Assembly (NCBI GenBank): GCA_021397845.1
Contig: CM038050.1
Location: 7,444,471-7,508,470 of the forward strand
Reading direction: 5' to 3'
Source of the DNA: Areca catechu
Taxonomy: Eukaryota; Streptophyta; Magnoliopsida; Arecales; Arecaceae
Length of the DNA: 64,000 nucleotides
Below are positions 25,401 to 37,426 of the stretch, piece by piece. The notes below the pieces were generated by a model. It had not been told where the DNA came from. It ran no database searches and saw only the letters and a program-made list of their open reading frames with translations. The first letter of the stretch is position 1. Each line of letters opens with the position of its first letter. A program made the position numbers and the translations under genes.

Positions 25401-28400
25401 AAGGTTATGGATTACTCATCAAATCCTGTTATTTGTCATATGTTAAATTTATTTGACTTTGAGTTCTTAGAAATTGTGGAAACCCCTTTTCACTATTCAA
25501 ACTGCCTCTGTTGAGATTTTTTGAACTCAATCTCATAGATCACATGAGACTTAGTTTCTTGTCTACCAAAAATAACAGATTTTTATGTAAGTGCACACTT
25601 AATTCCTACAATGAATTTACTATAGCCAACATGCACTATGAGGACCCATATGGCTAGGGACTATGCTTATGTACAGTCAAACCATAGCAGCCTCATTATG
25701 AACAGCTGAGGCACCATAGGTCTAAGGACCAATCACACTACTATAGCATCGAATAAGACAAGTGGGTAGCCATTCAAGTAACTTCTTATATTGGTCATGC
25801 TCGGTATCCTTGTTCTTAACAAGCACCTGCACTATCGCTCAGTGTCACTTCACTGTAGACTCGAGACTTGTCTATTCAGATGGAAGCAATCCGTGCATCA
25901 ATCTAAATGAATTAATTACCATTTTCATGATGATCCATCGATCTAGAGCAATTTAGAAATTAATCACCAATAATCCATGTCTCAAATTTTTAACTCTTGA
26001 GAATACGTGTCATCATCTTATTGATTCCTTGGACGATTCATGGATACAAAAACACAATATAAATGGAAAAATAACCCAACTTTATTTATTTATAAGTTAA
26101 GATTATAAATTATGTCCTTAGAATGTATTACATATGTCAGCCTAATTGGCTTCTAGGACCCACATCTAACAACTGCCCTTATATGATTTTTGACAATGCT
26201 CCCTTTGCCATTTATAAGCAATGTTCTAGCTATTGCATCATTGATTCTTAATTGTCCCTTAGGTCTGTTCACATAAATAAACTCAAATCTTCTGGGTCCT
26301 GGATTCAAGACTCAAGATGATCACTTTCCAAACTTGATTTCCCCCATATGATTTCCTTTAATTTGGAATACTCGACTGCAAATGCAACCACAAGCTTAGT
26401 GGATCTTAGTGGATTGTTTTGGAGTATTTTTCTGCTTGTTGAACATCTGCTATCCCTGTTCTTCCAATTGACTCAGGTGACCCAAGTTGAAGTTGTAAAG
26501 CCAACCACATAACAGTGGAATATAAAATGATTCTTATTTACATTCTTATATATTAGATAATACCAAAATCTCATTAGGACTTATACTAAAAAAAAAAAAA
26601 AATCTCATTAGGACTTTGTTGATATTTATTCTCTCATTGAATGCAAAGTTCACTCAATTTTATGAGCTAGCGTAAATATCTTCTTTAAAATGTGAGGATG
26701 ACACTGAAAATTGTGGGTGACATCATGTTTTGGTGAATGTTCTCCGTTCTGCTGAGAGGGAAAAGGAGAGGTTCTTTATTGCTACTTGTTTTGCTTGCAT
26801 GGATCATGTAATTTGTGGAATTTTACCTTGATTTTTTTTTTAACTGATATGCATTGCCAATGATTTTTTTTATAAAAAACTTATATGCATTGCCAAATGC
26901 ATGGATGCTTACTCTTTTTTTGGCCATTCTGAGTTGCTGTTTGTTCTGATATCCAATTGTGCCCTCATTTATCTCTTGTTTCTGCGATTCTAAAACATAC
27001 ACTTTTGCAACTATAATGGTTTATCTTCCCACAAGCGAATTTCAAATAATCGCATAGTAAAATTTAAATTTTATTTGCTGTTCCTATTATATGCTAGAGC
27101 TGAGGAGTTGGAGACAGCATTCATGGAGATGGTCAAGCAGGATAATAGACGCCTTTTAAGTGCCAAGGTAGATTATTTGATGCTTATAGGACAGATTCTG
27201 TTGGTAATTTGCAATATTGCTCAAGTTCTTAGCCATCTATAACTGCATGACTCTCACTATTATCTACTTCTAATCTATAATAGATTGCATTTTTTTCCTC
27301 CAGTGGAAATGTTACTTGCTCGGTTCAGAAGTGTTCTCTGTGTTTATGTATGTCATCTATGCTGGGTTCATGGGCTGTGTTGGAGTTCATGTCTACAATT
27401 AAGCATGCTGAATGAAACTCTTAGTAGTTTGGTAGAAGAAAATAGTGTTAGAAACAGCAGAGTTCTAATTATAATCTACAAAGGATTCAAAGTGTTTTAG
27501 CTATGACACTAATGTTCTGCTTGGTTGCTGAGACAGTGAGTGGGAGAAATTGTTTTTTTTTCCTTCTTTTTTTTTTTGTTGGGGGTTGGGGATATTCTTT
27601 TCTGATGTTGGTAACGAAAAATATATTTAGGGAGAGAAATGTATGGAGAAAATTAAATTTAGGAAGAGCTGCAAGCAGAAAATTAAGAAACGAGGTTTTC
27701 TCTAAGATACTTCAAAATTTTTCTTCAATTTGTATAGTGGTATTAAAAGAAGATAACAAAAAGCACAAGTAGACCAGGATAACACCATATACTAACCACA
27801 TTCTTGACAGCTTTCTTTTCTTTCCTTTTAATTTCTTTTCATGAACTATTCTTCCTTCAGTTCATTTTCTCATCAAAACACAAAAGCCTGCAGGCCTCTG
27901 TAATTGACAATCTAATTTAATAATGCATGCAATGATTTTATTCCATCTAAAATTCATGTGGCAGTTGTTTTGTTCTTTTTCTGAATTCATCTATTCATGT
28001 CCTTTGCTTACTTTATTTGGATGTCTTATTAGTTGCTTCCACTAAACTTATAACTGACCAGCAGTTCTTAAATTCTTGGCTCAAACCCTTTCAGAAATCT
28101 CTCTCTCTCTCTCTCTGTGCGCGTGCGCGTGCGCTTAAGGGCTATTAACTTGACCTTATGGATAATTATGTGGCCAGAGAAAGAATACATGATATACGAG
28201 CTTCTGTATTTTTTCTTAACTTGCATGTGCAATTGTCCATGCAAAAGAGCATCCAAGAGGATGGGGGATAGTAGGAGAGGGGGAATGGATGGTACATAGA
28301 AAGAATGGATATGAGATTGTAGGAGAAGGTACAAGAGGGGGAAAAAAACAGAGTTAACATAGAAGAACCGTGGGCCGGAAGAGATCACAAGCTTTTTCCT

Positions 28401-31400
28401 ATGCTGATTGCATTGTTGAACTTTGTTTTCTATAAGATGATCATCCAGTCATATCTATATTAAGAGAGAGGATGTTACACAGAGAAGAGGGAGCTTGAAC
28501 TCTATCTTATGTTGAGGGATGGAAACCCCCCCAAAAATAAATAAATAAATAAACAAAAATAAAAATCCAAAAAGGGAAAAAAAAAACACTGCCACTAAAA
28601 TGGGTTGTTTGGCATTTTTCTTAATGCCGTTTGCATCATTTCCCTCTGCTTTTGATCATGGGCTCATAGTTTGACTCTGCATCCATCCCAGCCTATGGTA
28701 ATCCCATCCACTGATGACATATTAGTGTGGTTGTTTTTCATTGCACATGCATCTTCTTAGCCTCATTATTGCAGAGGTTTTATTTTAGCTTATTTAGTTT
28801 ATTTTCATCTATTTTATCGCATCTTGATACTGCTTTACACAACGTCTCCTCTACATTGCATTTCTTCAGCCAAGACATTCTCGCTGCTGCTTTGGTTATA
28901 ACGTTCATCCTTTTCTGGGTAGCATCGTATGTTTTGTTATTGACAAAAGTAAAAACTGGGATATAAAATACAGGTCATCTATCATCAATTTCTTTTTTGT
29001 GTCTATCATCCTAACATCAAAGATTATTGATGAATCTCTTCTGTTTGACAACCAGCAGCACATATCATAAAGGTTCACCTTTCGCCATACTCACTTTAAA
29101 AAAAAAAAAAAAGTTTCAGATCTGTCTATGGTTTTCCATTTGATTTGCATTTATCAACTTGATAATGGGTATACTTACTCCCAATGGAAAAAGCTCTCTA
29201 AAACTGATTGCCCCTTCCCCCATCCTCGAAAACGAGATCCATTGCAGAGATGCAGCTGGGAACATATTCTAGTAGACACCAGGGAGTGGATTGAGTGTGA
29301 AATGTAACTTTAGCATACTCCTTGATTTTCCTTTCCGTGTAATTACCTCAGAACCTATCCTAGAAGTGCCTCAAAGCTGCAAAGCAGAAGACAAGGGCCT
29401 CATGTTGCAAGCATTTCAGAAACAAGGGAGAAATGAGTGCACCATGCAAGCTTCTTCAACTATTGCCAATTGTTGAACCATAACTTGGGAGAATAATGTC
29501 GTAATTTTGTTTCGCATTGAAAAGCTTCAAATATTTGTAGTTTTTCCTCCTTTTCATGTGCTAGTGGTGAATTTACCAAAAAACCTGGGGAATGGTGTTG
29601 CTGATACTTAGATTGTATCTGAACTTCTATTTAATCTATAAATATCATTTTGCATGTTTTCTCTGTCATGCTTTATATTCCTACTTTGACAAAAAGGATT
29701 CATCTGACAGGTTGAGCACTTGGAGAAAGAGGTATCTGAACTTCGGCAGGTTCTTGCAGATAAGCAAGAACAAGAACACGCCATTCTTCAGGTATTACTT
29801 TCTTCTTATATCTTTTCCATTTCTCTGGTCTGGTCACTTGCCCTCATATGCAGTACTATTGTCTTAATACTTTAATTGAAGCTCTTTCATATATAGTATA
29901 GGTCTTGATGAGGATGGAACAAGAACAGAAGGTAACAGAAGATGCTCGCATATCTGCCGAGCAAGATGCTGCTGCCCAGAAATACACAGCTCATGTGCTC
30001 CAGGTGCTTTCCACTTGAATTTGTGGTGCATTTTAGTGATTTTGGGTTTTCTCTGTTTTTCTTAAGAAATAAGTATTCCCCCACTGAAATTGGAGTCCTG
30101 GATGGAGATGGTCCATTCTAGTTAAATCATGTGATGAAATGTACTTATGCTTCAGCTTAGGGTTTGAAGTGTTACAATCACTACAAGGTTCTTCAAAATC
30201 TTATTTGCTGTACACAGTTATAATGGTTTTGAGATTGTTTCATAAAGTAGGGGTTGCTTTGGATGAATGTTATACAAGCATGCCGTTCATTTTTTATTTT
30301 TTCTTTTGATCTTTAGTGAAGCCACAGCAAGAAAGATATTTGTTCCCATTTTCTGTTAAACTGTTAACCAGTGACATTACCGATTTACTTCTGGTTGTAA
30401 GAGATGGATCTAGGAATCATGGATCGGCCAGTGTCTTGTATGTCCTTCAGATTTCCTGCTTTCATGGAAACAGATGTGCATTAGGCCTGCAAGTGAATTG
30501 AGAATGTGTAAACTTAAAATCTGTACCATCTCGTTAACTTTTCTTTTAAATTTTGGTGTGTTGTTATTTGGTTAAGTTGTCTGTTAGCACAGAATTACAG
30601 TAAAGGTTGTTCGTCTTGATGGTTCAATCTCAGGAGTTTTCTCCTCTAGTTGATTTTTGTTCTTTTTTGAAGAGTAAATTTGTTGGGATCCATTCTTCTG
30701 TTAAACTAAAGATCAGAGACTGAACATCATTTACCATGTTTGAGCACAGTGTGTTTTATTTGTGTCTGTGGGGAAGGTACTGAAAATTTCTATTTGTTAT
30801 CTTTACTTATATTGCAAGTTCTTTTCAAATGCAAATGAATCACACTCAGCAATTTCTTGCTATGCTGAAAAGTTGCAGTTTGTAGTGTTGATTGCAGAAG
30901 AGTTGTGCATCTTTTGCTTTCAATTAAGAATGTGCTTTAAGTGATATCAGGTCCCAAATTGTGAAATCATGATGTTCCTTTCTTGGCTTATATTTCCTCT
31001 ACTTCATAAGAGGCTAATGAGACTTGCTGCACCCTCTATATTTTTAACTTAGGCATTTTCTGGATCAAAATATATGTATGCACTCCTTTTATGTTATTCT
31101 TCACGATCTGTATGTCTTTACCTGCTCTTACCTGACACATGCAGGAAAAATATGAAGAAGCTATGTCTGCACTTGCACAAATGGAGAAAAGGGCTGTGAT
31201 GGCAGAAACGATGCTGGAGGCTACATTGCACTACCAGTCTGGCCAAGTTAAAGCCCAACAACCTCATTCTCCAAGGTATCTCCATCTTTTTCTTATTAAA
31301 TACTATTAGACCTAATCTTGCAGTTGGTTATTGTCAACTAACTGCTATAAAATGAACTGCACTCTTGAATTGAATCATTGTTAGCAGGCAATCTTCTTCT

Positions 31401-32851
31401 CCTTGCTATTTCAATGTCCACTTTGAAATGTTTCATTAAATTGCATAGTTCTTTATCCCAGTAACTTTCTAAAATTTTGATAAATAGAAACTCATATTGG
31501 AACACAGTCCATGATAGTATGTGCTGGTTTGCTTTCTCACTGCAAATCCTCATTTTCAGTATATGGATATAGGCAGAGCATGCATTCTCTTTGCTCAAAT
31601 TGAATATTAGAACTTGTGTTGAGTGACTTATTTGCAGAACTCCACGGGCCATTCAAGAGTTGTCTCAGCATGCACCCACCAGGAAAATAAGCCTGCTCTC
31701 CAGACCTTTTGGCTGGCTTGACAAAAACAAGGTAGTTATTTCAAAGTCAGCACTAAATTGCAATTTTGCAATCCTGAATTGCCTCCTATGCTTATCCACA
31801 TCAGTCCTATGTTTGTGCAGCAAATGGTGTTTTTCTTGTCAAACAGGTTTTCCACATTTTAATTAGTGCTGAGTTGTTTGTTCTGAAGGATCCCACATAC
31901 ACTGTGTATCTCAGTGGAATAGGCACAATCTGTTCTGGTCCAACAAAAGCATTCCAGATACTAAGAATGCAAAACAACCCATTACAGCCTCGTTTTAACC
32001 ATGAATCTTCCAACTTTTAACATAGTGTTTTAGTTATATAGGATATTTTATTGCTTTAGAATGTATATGATTGAAAAAAGTAGAAGTTTTGGTGCACATG
32101 CACATAGGCACATGAACATGTATATATATAAAATCTGATTATCCTTAGATCTCATTTTTAGCTCTTCCGATTCTTTATGACTATATTACTTGTGATGACA
32201 TCTTGATCGTTGCCGACATGTTGACCAAACCAAGCTCTGTATAATTTGGTTCACACTGGAAAAGTCTTAAGGCAGCTGTAATAATGTTGAATGTGACAAC
32301 CAATATGTAGTTTTGAGGTCTTAAAATGATGTATTTGGAAATATTTTTTGATAAACAATAGTTTCATGGTTTGATTCCTGAGGGTTCTTGATTTTCTTTT
32401 TGTTTGTTATGAAAGATAAATGATGTGTGACCGAGGAAGTAGAGCAGTGTGCTTCTTGGGTCATATTTGCCAAGAGATTGTTGAGTAAAATAATGCATGC
32501 CATATAACACAAGGCATTATTTCGCTTGTCATTTCTATGATTGGAAATTCATTCTTTATGATCTTTCGCTTTTACTTTACATTAAATAATGTAAATGATG
32601 CCTTCTCTAACAGAAAAGGTAATATTCAGGTCAGAAAGAACTCATTAATCCCATTCTTGAACTTGCGTTATATTGCTGCTTTATAAGATGTGTTACTACG
32701 TATTAATTCTACTGATTCTTATTTTGATTCATTAAATCAGGGTAAGCCAAGCAATACCGAAGAGTCATTTGAAGGCAAAACTTCTAGCATGGGACAGAGC
32801 CCCAAAACACCGAACAAAGATTTGAATGGACACCAAGATTTGGATAAGTAG
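13439..32851 (+). CDS. TBC-domain RabGAP (plant TBC1/EVI5-like), 18 coding exons, 800 aa
   Basis: Exons by splice signals and frame: 13439-13482, 14076-14145, 14234-14797, 14889-15068, 15193-15306, 18690-18748, 18906-18972, 19145-19196, 19309-19401, 19596-19679, 19807-20231, 22298-22359, 27098-27167, 29711-29791, 29902-30003, 31145-31275, 31638-31731, 32741-32851. They total 2403 nt with all phases agreeing. The N-terminus reads KKRDAYGFAVRPQHLQRY and EEEEERSEQWKNFL, as in plant TBC proteins. The TBC domain (about residues 213-460) has RGGVPMALRGELW, then DLPRTFPGHP with the catalytic arginine finger at R290, and SVGYCQ with the glutamine finger at Q324, then AWVTGPWFLSIF and RMWDVLLFDG. Residues about 585-730 form a coiled coil (RAEELETAFMEMVKQDN, VEHLEKEVSELRQVLADK). 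RabGAPs speed GTP hydrolysis by Rab GTPases in membrane traffic; the Rab target cannot be told. Both fingers and the frame are intact, so it is probably functional. The start codon is the only ATG in the open frame of exon 1. Confidence 0.93.
14146..14233 (+). other. GC-AG intron (intron 2 of the TBC gene)
   Basis: The exon ends ATCTACAAG and the intron starts GCAAGC, the usual consensus of a GC donor. The acceptor is GGTTCCAG. The join gives KIYK-EEEEERSEQW, matching the family. No GT donor nearby keeps the frame and this protein sequence. Confidence 0.85.
15307..18689 (+). other. Intron 5 of the TBC gene (3.4 kb)
   Basis: No coding sequence was recognised. It holds a T-run with a short repeated GATGGGACC motif near 17950-17995 and T-rich stretches. 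It interrupts the TBC domain right after the glutamine finger codon Q324. Confidence 0.7.
21190..21700 (+). pseudogene. 5'-truncated LINE RNase H end in intron 11
   Basis: With frameshifts and stops the plus strand reads DISVPLAKLRGTWEGLIHA, NIVFEGGFLSIDYLDNK, LLLDIWRLTSSSTSCEANHV and EANSAVDWVASHVTNH. This is the RVT_3 RNase H domain at the end of plant LINE ORF2. An A-run at about 21690-21697 marks the 3' end. It is in the same orientation as the host gene. Confidence 0.7.
23380..26171 (-). mobile_element. Probable solo LTR or LTR fragment in intron 12
   Basis: On the minus strand the right edge begins TGTTAGATGTGGGTCCTAG, a normal LTR start, near 26171. The left edge is near ATACATCGCTATGCGCGG at about 23385, but it is not fixed because I could not find a target-site duplication. 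No gag or pol frame is seen. About 2.8 kb of it explains most of the unusual length of intron 12. A separate repeat is nested at 23622-24215. Confidence 0.45.
23622..24215. mobile_element. CGGTTCGGTT-rich element with terminal inverted repeats
   Basis: The left end GGGTGTGTAAATCGTTCGGT and right end (inverse GGGTGTGCATTCAG...CGGTTC) are imperfect inverted repeats. Inside are many CCGAACCGAACC-like copies in both orientations. It looks like the AACCGA-rich non-coding elements common in plants. No transposase is present, so it is non-autonomous. Confidence 0.55.
26566..26616 (+). mobile_element. Minimal retroinsertion: A-run with direct repeats
   Basis: AAATCTCATTAGGACTT occurs on both sides of a 17-bp insert ATACT plus a run of A. 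A target-site duplication of this size flanking a poly-A tail is the mark of LINE-type target-primed reverse transcription that stopped almost at once. Confidence 0.65.
28096..28135. repeat. (CT)n / (GTGCGC)n microsatellite in intron 13
   Basis: About ten CT units are followed by TGTGCGCGTGCGCGTGCGC, an alternating purine-pyrimidine run. Confidence 0.8.
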
Positions 32852-32941
32852 AATGTCTGATGGAAGGGACTAGCACAGCATGCCTCCATATTCAAGGTTG
32901 TGCTGTCATGCCCTGTGATCGTATTTCTGCTAGAGAAGATT

Positions 32942-32947
32942 AATAAA
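32942..32947 (+). terminator. Candidate polyadenylation signal of the TBC gene
   Basis: AATAAA lies 91 bp after the stop codon in AT-rich sequence. It is a plausible signal, but others downstream cannot be excluded. Confidence 0.5.
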
Positions 32948-32999
32948 ATTATAAGAATAGCATTCGATATGATCAGTTCCCTTCCCCATTGTATAAAAT

Positions 33000-34985
33000 A
33001 CCCGATTCAGTGTCAGTAAATTTGGCAATTTTCCCTGTAATCTTCTAGATGCCGGCTTCAAGTTGGTCGGCCATTGTTTGTTTAGTGTAATTAGTTGTCA
33101 TGGGCAGGAGACAGACAGAATAAATTATTGTTTATTATAGGAGCAGGTGCATTTTTTCATAACCAGCACGGTTTGATCTTAGAATGTTTTACATTTAATG
33201 AGATCATGGATGCTACCAGGTCAGATGTTGTAAGATCTTTGTATGATATTTATTTTAAATGGCATAACGGGAAAAGAAAAAAAAAAAAAAGACAGCGAGG
33301 AAACGGATCTGACGTTAATTTCTTCATTTATTCTATAGCCGGGTGCGGTACTATGATGTTAAAGATGGTTCACCTATTGGGGAATTGTGAAGGTGGTTTT
33401 GGCGAGATTATAACATATCTACCGGAAGGTTGGCTTTGGTTGTGCCTGCAGTACGCATGTCAACCCTAACGACGCATGGTACGTGGTTTTTCTGAGACTC
33501 ACCAGGGCATGTAGCAATTGGGCGACCCAGAGCACTCGCTGAAATAAACTTCTGGCAAGGAAAGCTTCGTGCCAACTTGCAGTGAAAGATGTTGACATGG
33601 CACCTTGTGAGAGTAACAGAGAGAGAGAGCGACGTACGTGCGGTGGTGAGGACCTGGCCAGCAGCAGTGCGGAGTCCAGTAAACCAGGGATCGCGGCGAG
33701 AGGGGATGCACCGCATTTGCCGGCGTAGGCCGACATGGTCGTTTACCGAAGTCTAGGCTGAAGATAAAATTCTGGTTATATTTTTTATGCGAAAGAATGG
33801 TTGATAATCCTTTGTTGAATTGCATGTTATACAATTTTTTCATATAGATGCATGGCTTTCAAAACATCCGCAATGTCATCCTTTTTCCTCGTTTACATAG
33901 CTTTCGAAATAATTTTGGCACTATCTGATAATTATTGCTCGTTAAAAAACAACAATCATTTATCCATACCAAAGGCACAATCCAAAGCTGATAGGATTGA
34001 TGCAACCAACCCATCACACACCTTTCCTCGCTGCTGTGCTGCTAGAGGATTCTTCTCAGCCACCGCGCCAAATGACTTTTTCACAGGACACCTCGGACAG
34101 ACCCACCACTTCCACCAACGCAATGGACAAATAAATCACCGCTTCATCATTAATCGAATCATTGTTTACTCTCTTTTTCCAGCGCTAGGCTGTATCAGGG
34201 TGCCGGATGCGGACACGAATACCATATACTTTTCCCAAAATCATGATATCATCGTATTTCGACCGAGTCTCTCTCTCTCTCTCTCTCTCACTCTCTCTCT
34301 CACCTTTGATGAAATCAAAGTTCTGTCTTCCACTCATGGAGTGTCCCCGATTTTATCGGTCTCTGATCCCTAGACGCCTTGAGGTCAGAGACAAGGACTG
34401 CTTCCGTACTCTCTCCATGGTCTCTTGCCGTGTCCGTAGCTTTACCAAATTGCCACGGCCCGCGGGTCGTGCGGCCACGCAACCGTAAGGCTACGCGATT
34501 CCAGAAGGGCTATTATCCAGCCAGGTAAAGGTTGGAGGTAGGCTTTGGCCAGCCGACAATCTTTTCTGGCGGGTGTCGTTGGATCTGACCTTCTCGGCCT
34601 AAAGAAACAATTATTAAACGTCTGTAGAAGCCCAGCTACAAGCCTATATGCCTACCCAAAGTTTAGGCGACCAGCACTCTACGCCGCGAATGCCATGCCT
34701 CCACAACCTACCACACCTACTGCTTTCTTGGAGATGAATTCCGTACTTCCATTATGACCATAAAAACAGGCAGGAGCCATCACCAACTCCAAAACTTGGA
34801 ACATGTCCTTCCACACACGACGGTGGGTGCTATGTTTTCGGGCCACAGCCTTATCCATAAGTGCGAGGGATTACTAGTGTGGTATCCAACGCTTGTTGGC
34901 CGTAACAGCTACAAGATACTCGTAAACAGTATGGGTGAATGATTGATGTTCATTTACCATAGCAATCTTCAATAATAATAATAAT
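33000..34985. other. Intergenic region with no recognised gene
   Basis: Several ORFs of about 100-170 codons overlap on both strands (33408-33843 minus, 33852-34373 plus). None shows a known domain or splice structure. A (CT)n run lies at 34268-34303, and an (AAT)n(ATT)n run ends at the LTR start near 34992. Confidence 0.5.
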
Positions 34986-34991
34986 TATTAT

Positions 34992-35760
34992 TATTATGGT
35001 AATTCGGTTCAATATAAAATAATTTTTGATTTAATGATTAAATTAATTTTAAAATTTTGGTCTATTGGCCGACTCAATATACTTAAAAAAATTTATTTGG
35101 TATAGTCCGAAGAGTATACCTATTATTTCTTTTCTTCGGTTTCGTATCTTCAGTCCGATCTGAAGACTATGTCTTAGAATATTTTCGTCTCTTCGACACT
35201 ACAATAAGTAGTTATTTTCTTTATTTACTCCAAAGGGATGTATCCGAAGCATAAAACCAATATTTCCTCGAGCCATCTCAAGGAAGGCCCTCCGAAATAA
35301 TAGTTATATCTATTTCAGACACTCTCTAAAAAGAGTATATCTAAAACTTTTGGACAGTCTTTCAACTTAAAATGGTTAAAGGCTGTTTCAGTTGTAACCA
35401 CCCATATGATCGAATAACTGATTTTCTGACCGCCACTACTTACTGTTATGAGGAGGTTTTCCTAACTAACTCCCATAACCATAAGTAGTTATATTTATGT
35501 CTATAAATACTAGTAAGAGGGGACATTCAGGTAAGCTAAACTAAGCTAACTCTGAGCAAACTTGAGCCATATTCTTCCTTCTTCTCACCATTCTCTGCTC
35601 TCGAGCTCTCCATTCTACTGTCCGAGTTCTTGCTAACTTTGGCATCGGAGTGTCCCCCATCGAAAAAATTTTGGTCAGGGAAGTTGTTTTGCAGGTTCCG
35701 GTTGACGGTGATCCGGCGGGCGAATCACTTCATCCGGTCGGCGGGGATTTAACGTCAATA
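34992..35760 (+). repeat. 5' LTR
   Basis: It starts TATTATGGTAATTCGGTTC; the better copy at 40475 starts TGTTATGATAATCC. A TATA box CTATAAATA lies at 35501. It ends GGCGGGGATTTAACGTCAATA, right before the primer binding site. The U5 module is at 35633-35695. Confidence 0.8.
35633..35695 (+). promoter_or_regulatory. U5 module, copy c
   Basis: CTAACTTTGGCATCGGAGTG, a degenerate hairpin, then AAGTTGTTTTGCAGGTTCCG. Confidence 0.45.
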
Positions 35761-35763
35761 GAT

Positions 35764-35781
35764 TGGCGTGCCAGGAAGGGG
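35764..35781 (+). other. Primer binding site
   Basis: TGGCGTGCCAGGAAGGGG follows the 5' LTR after GAT. The element at 50165 has TGGCGCGCCAGGTAGGGG in the same position. The TGG start complements the CCA end of a tRNA. I do not assign the tRNA. Confidence 0.7.
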
Positions 35782-35784
35782 AGG

Positions 35785-36062
35785 ATATGTTTCCTCTAGT
35801 TAAAGGAGGAATTTGTCAAAGCATAAATGGTGAAGAGAAATATTTGTTTCCTCTAGTTGAAAGAGAATTTTTGCAAAGCAAAAATGATGAAGAGGAAGAT
35901 TTATTTTCTTTAGTTGAAAGAGAATTTTTACAAAACAAAAATGGTGAAAAGGAAGATCTGTTTTCTTTAGTTGAAAGAGAATTTCTGTAAAGCAAAAATG
36001 GTGAAGAGGAATATCTGTTTCCTCTAGTTGAAAGAGAATTTCTGCAAAGCAAAAAAGGTGTA
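35785..36062 (+). repeat. 57-bp tandem array (19-residue repeat)
   Basis: Five units have anchors GAAAG at 35802, 35859, 35916, 35973 and 36030. Read on plus it encodes LVEREFLQSKNDEEEDLFS repeats. A TAA ends the plus frame after the third full unit. The minus strand is also open through the array. Function unknown. Confidence 0.85.
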
Positions 36063-36539
36063 AGGGAAGATCCAGAATGCTTCTACAAGCAAATATCAAT
36101 CTGTTTCTCAGCCAAATAACCCACCGGTGGATGATAGCATGCACCTCCAATGTTGATGGAGACTGCTGTTCAAAGGCAGTGCCCTCCATCCATCTCAACC
36201 CAGCCATCAAACTGAAGGGAGGGAGGATCGACGTCAGGAACTCGCTCCAAGTTCTTCACGGATACAATCATCTCAAAGTCAAAATGCTTCACTACCAGAA
36301 TAACACATGGATGATCACAACATGAAGAAGAGAACCAAGCGTTCTCCCTCTGTTTCTTCCAGAGATTCTGCACCTGAAATGAGTAAATTGATCCAAGGAC
36401 TATCAGACTTGCCATTTAGCTAGAATTTCGGTTTGCTTCATCCAACAAATCTGTAAGTATTTACTGGTATCAAGAAATCCGATGACTGGACAACCTTAAG
36501 AAAAGGTAAGAGGAGACCTCCGAGATAAGCCATCATGTC

Positions 36540-36655
36540 ACTCTGACCTCTTTCATTGAGTTCTCTATTTTATTGTCAGAACTCTACTGACTTAGGCGTG
36601 GGATTGTCTCCCACTGGAGGATTTCCGGTCAGGATTTTTGTTTTAAAGGAACTCT
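36540..36655 (+). repeat. LTR end fragment inside the element, U5 module copy d
   Basis: GACTTAGGCGTGGGATTGTC, CCACTGGAGG, TTCCGGTCAGG and TTGTTTTAAAGG match the U5 end of the LTRs, but it is not at an element boundary. It suggests a nested or rearranged older LTR. Confidence 0.5.
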
Positions 36656-36657
36656 AA

Positions 36658-36920
36658 TGGCCGATGACTTCTTACAGGCCGATATACTCTTGAAGGCCGA
36701 TGACTTCTTAAAGTCCGATGTACTCTCAAAGACCGATGACTTCTTAAAGGCCGATATACTCTTGAAGGCCGATGACTTCTTAAAGTCCGATGTACTCTCA
36801 AAGGCCAGTGACTTCTTAAAGGTCGATGTATTCTTGAAGGCCGATGACTTCTTAAAGGCCGAAGTATTCTTGAAGATCGATATTTTCTTCAAAGCTGATA
36901 ACTTTTTAAAAGTCGATCAA
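36658..36920 (+). repeat. 36-bp tandem array of 18-bp half units
   Basis: The plus strand encodes ADDFLKSDVLSK-type repeats from an ATG at 36657. Each 36-bp unit splits into two related 18-bp halves (GCCGATGACTTCTTAAAG and GCCGATATACTCTTGAAG). The minus strand is also open (KSSAFKNTSTFKKS). No known domain. Confidence 0.8.
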
Positions 36921-36984
36921 ACATCCAAGAGGCCCAAAGCCAATCTTATTAAGACCCACTGAAGCCCAAGGGAAGGCTCACTGA

Positions 36985-37400
36985 AGCCTATCTTATTCTA
37001 AAAAGGTGTAAGGGTGATCTACGTGATCTACCTTACGAAGTGCTGAGGTAGCAGGCTTGACCAGCCTGTCTTAATCTTTTTTCTTTTAAGATATAATGAT
37101 GATCTCCGTGATCTACCTTACAAAGTACCGAGTTGGGCTTAACCAGTCCATCTTAATCAAAAAGACATAAGGATGATCTCCGTGATCTACCTTACAAAAT
37201 ATCGAGGTGGGCATGATCAACGTGTCTTAATTTTATTTCTGAAAGATATGAGAATGATCTCCGTGATCTACTCTACGAAATGCCGAGGTAGGCCCGATCA
37301 GCCTATCTTAATCCTTAACTAAAAGGCAAAAGGATGATCCAAATGATCTATTCTGTAAAAATGCCAAGGTTTAATTAGCCTCTTATTTTTTATAAAGATA
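36985..37400. repeat. Array of about five units near 95 bp
   Basis: Each unit holds GATGATCTCCGTGATCTACC, then TACGAAATGCCGAGGT and a GATCAGCCTGTCTTAAT-like end, with considerable divergence. Confidence 0.75.
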
Positions 37401-37426
37401 TGGATGACCCATACGATCAATTTTAT

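Noticed and set aside
28117..28388. ORFs around the CT/GTGCGC repeat in intron 13
   Set aside because: They lie inside an intron, overlap on both strands and are driven by the microsatellite.
33408..33843. Three overlapping minus ORFs of 102-114 codons downstream of the RabGAP
   Set aside because: They overlap in different frames, with no recognised domain and no splice structure.
33852..34373. 173-codon plus ORF with a hydrophobic start
   Set aside because: The end is encoded by a CT microsatellite (SLSLSLSL), and the body has no family resemblance I know.
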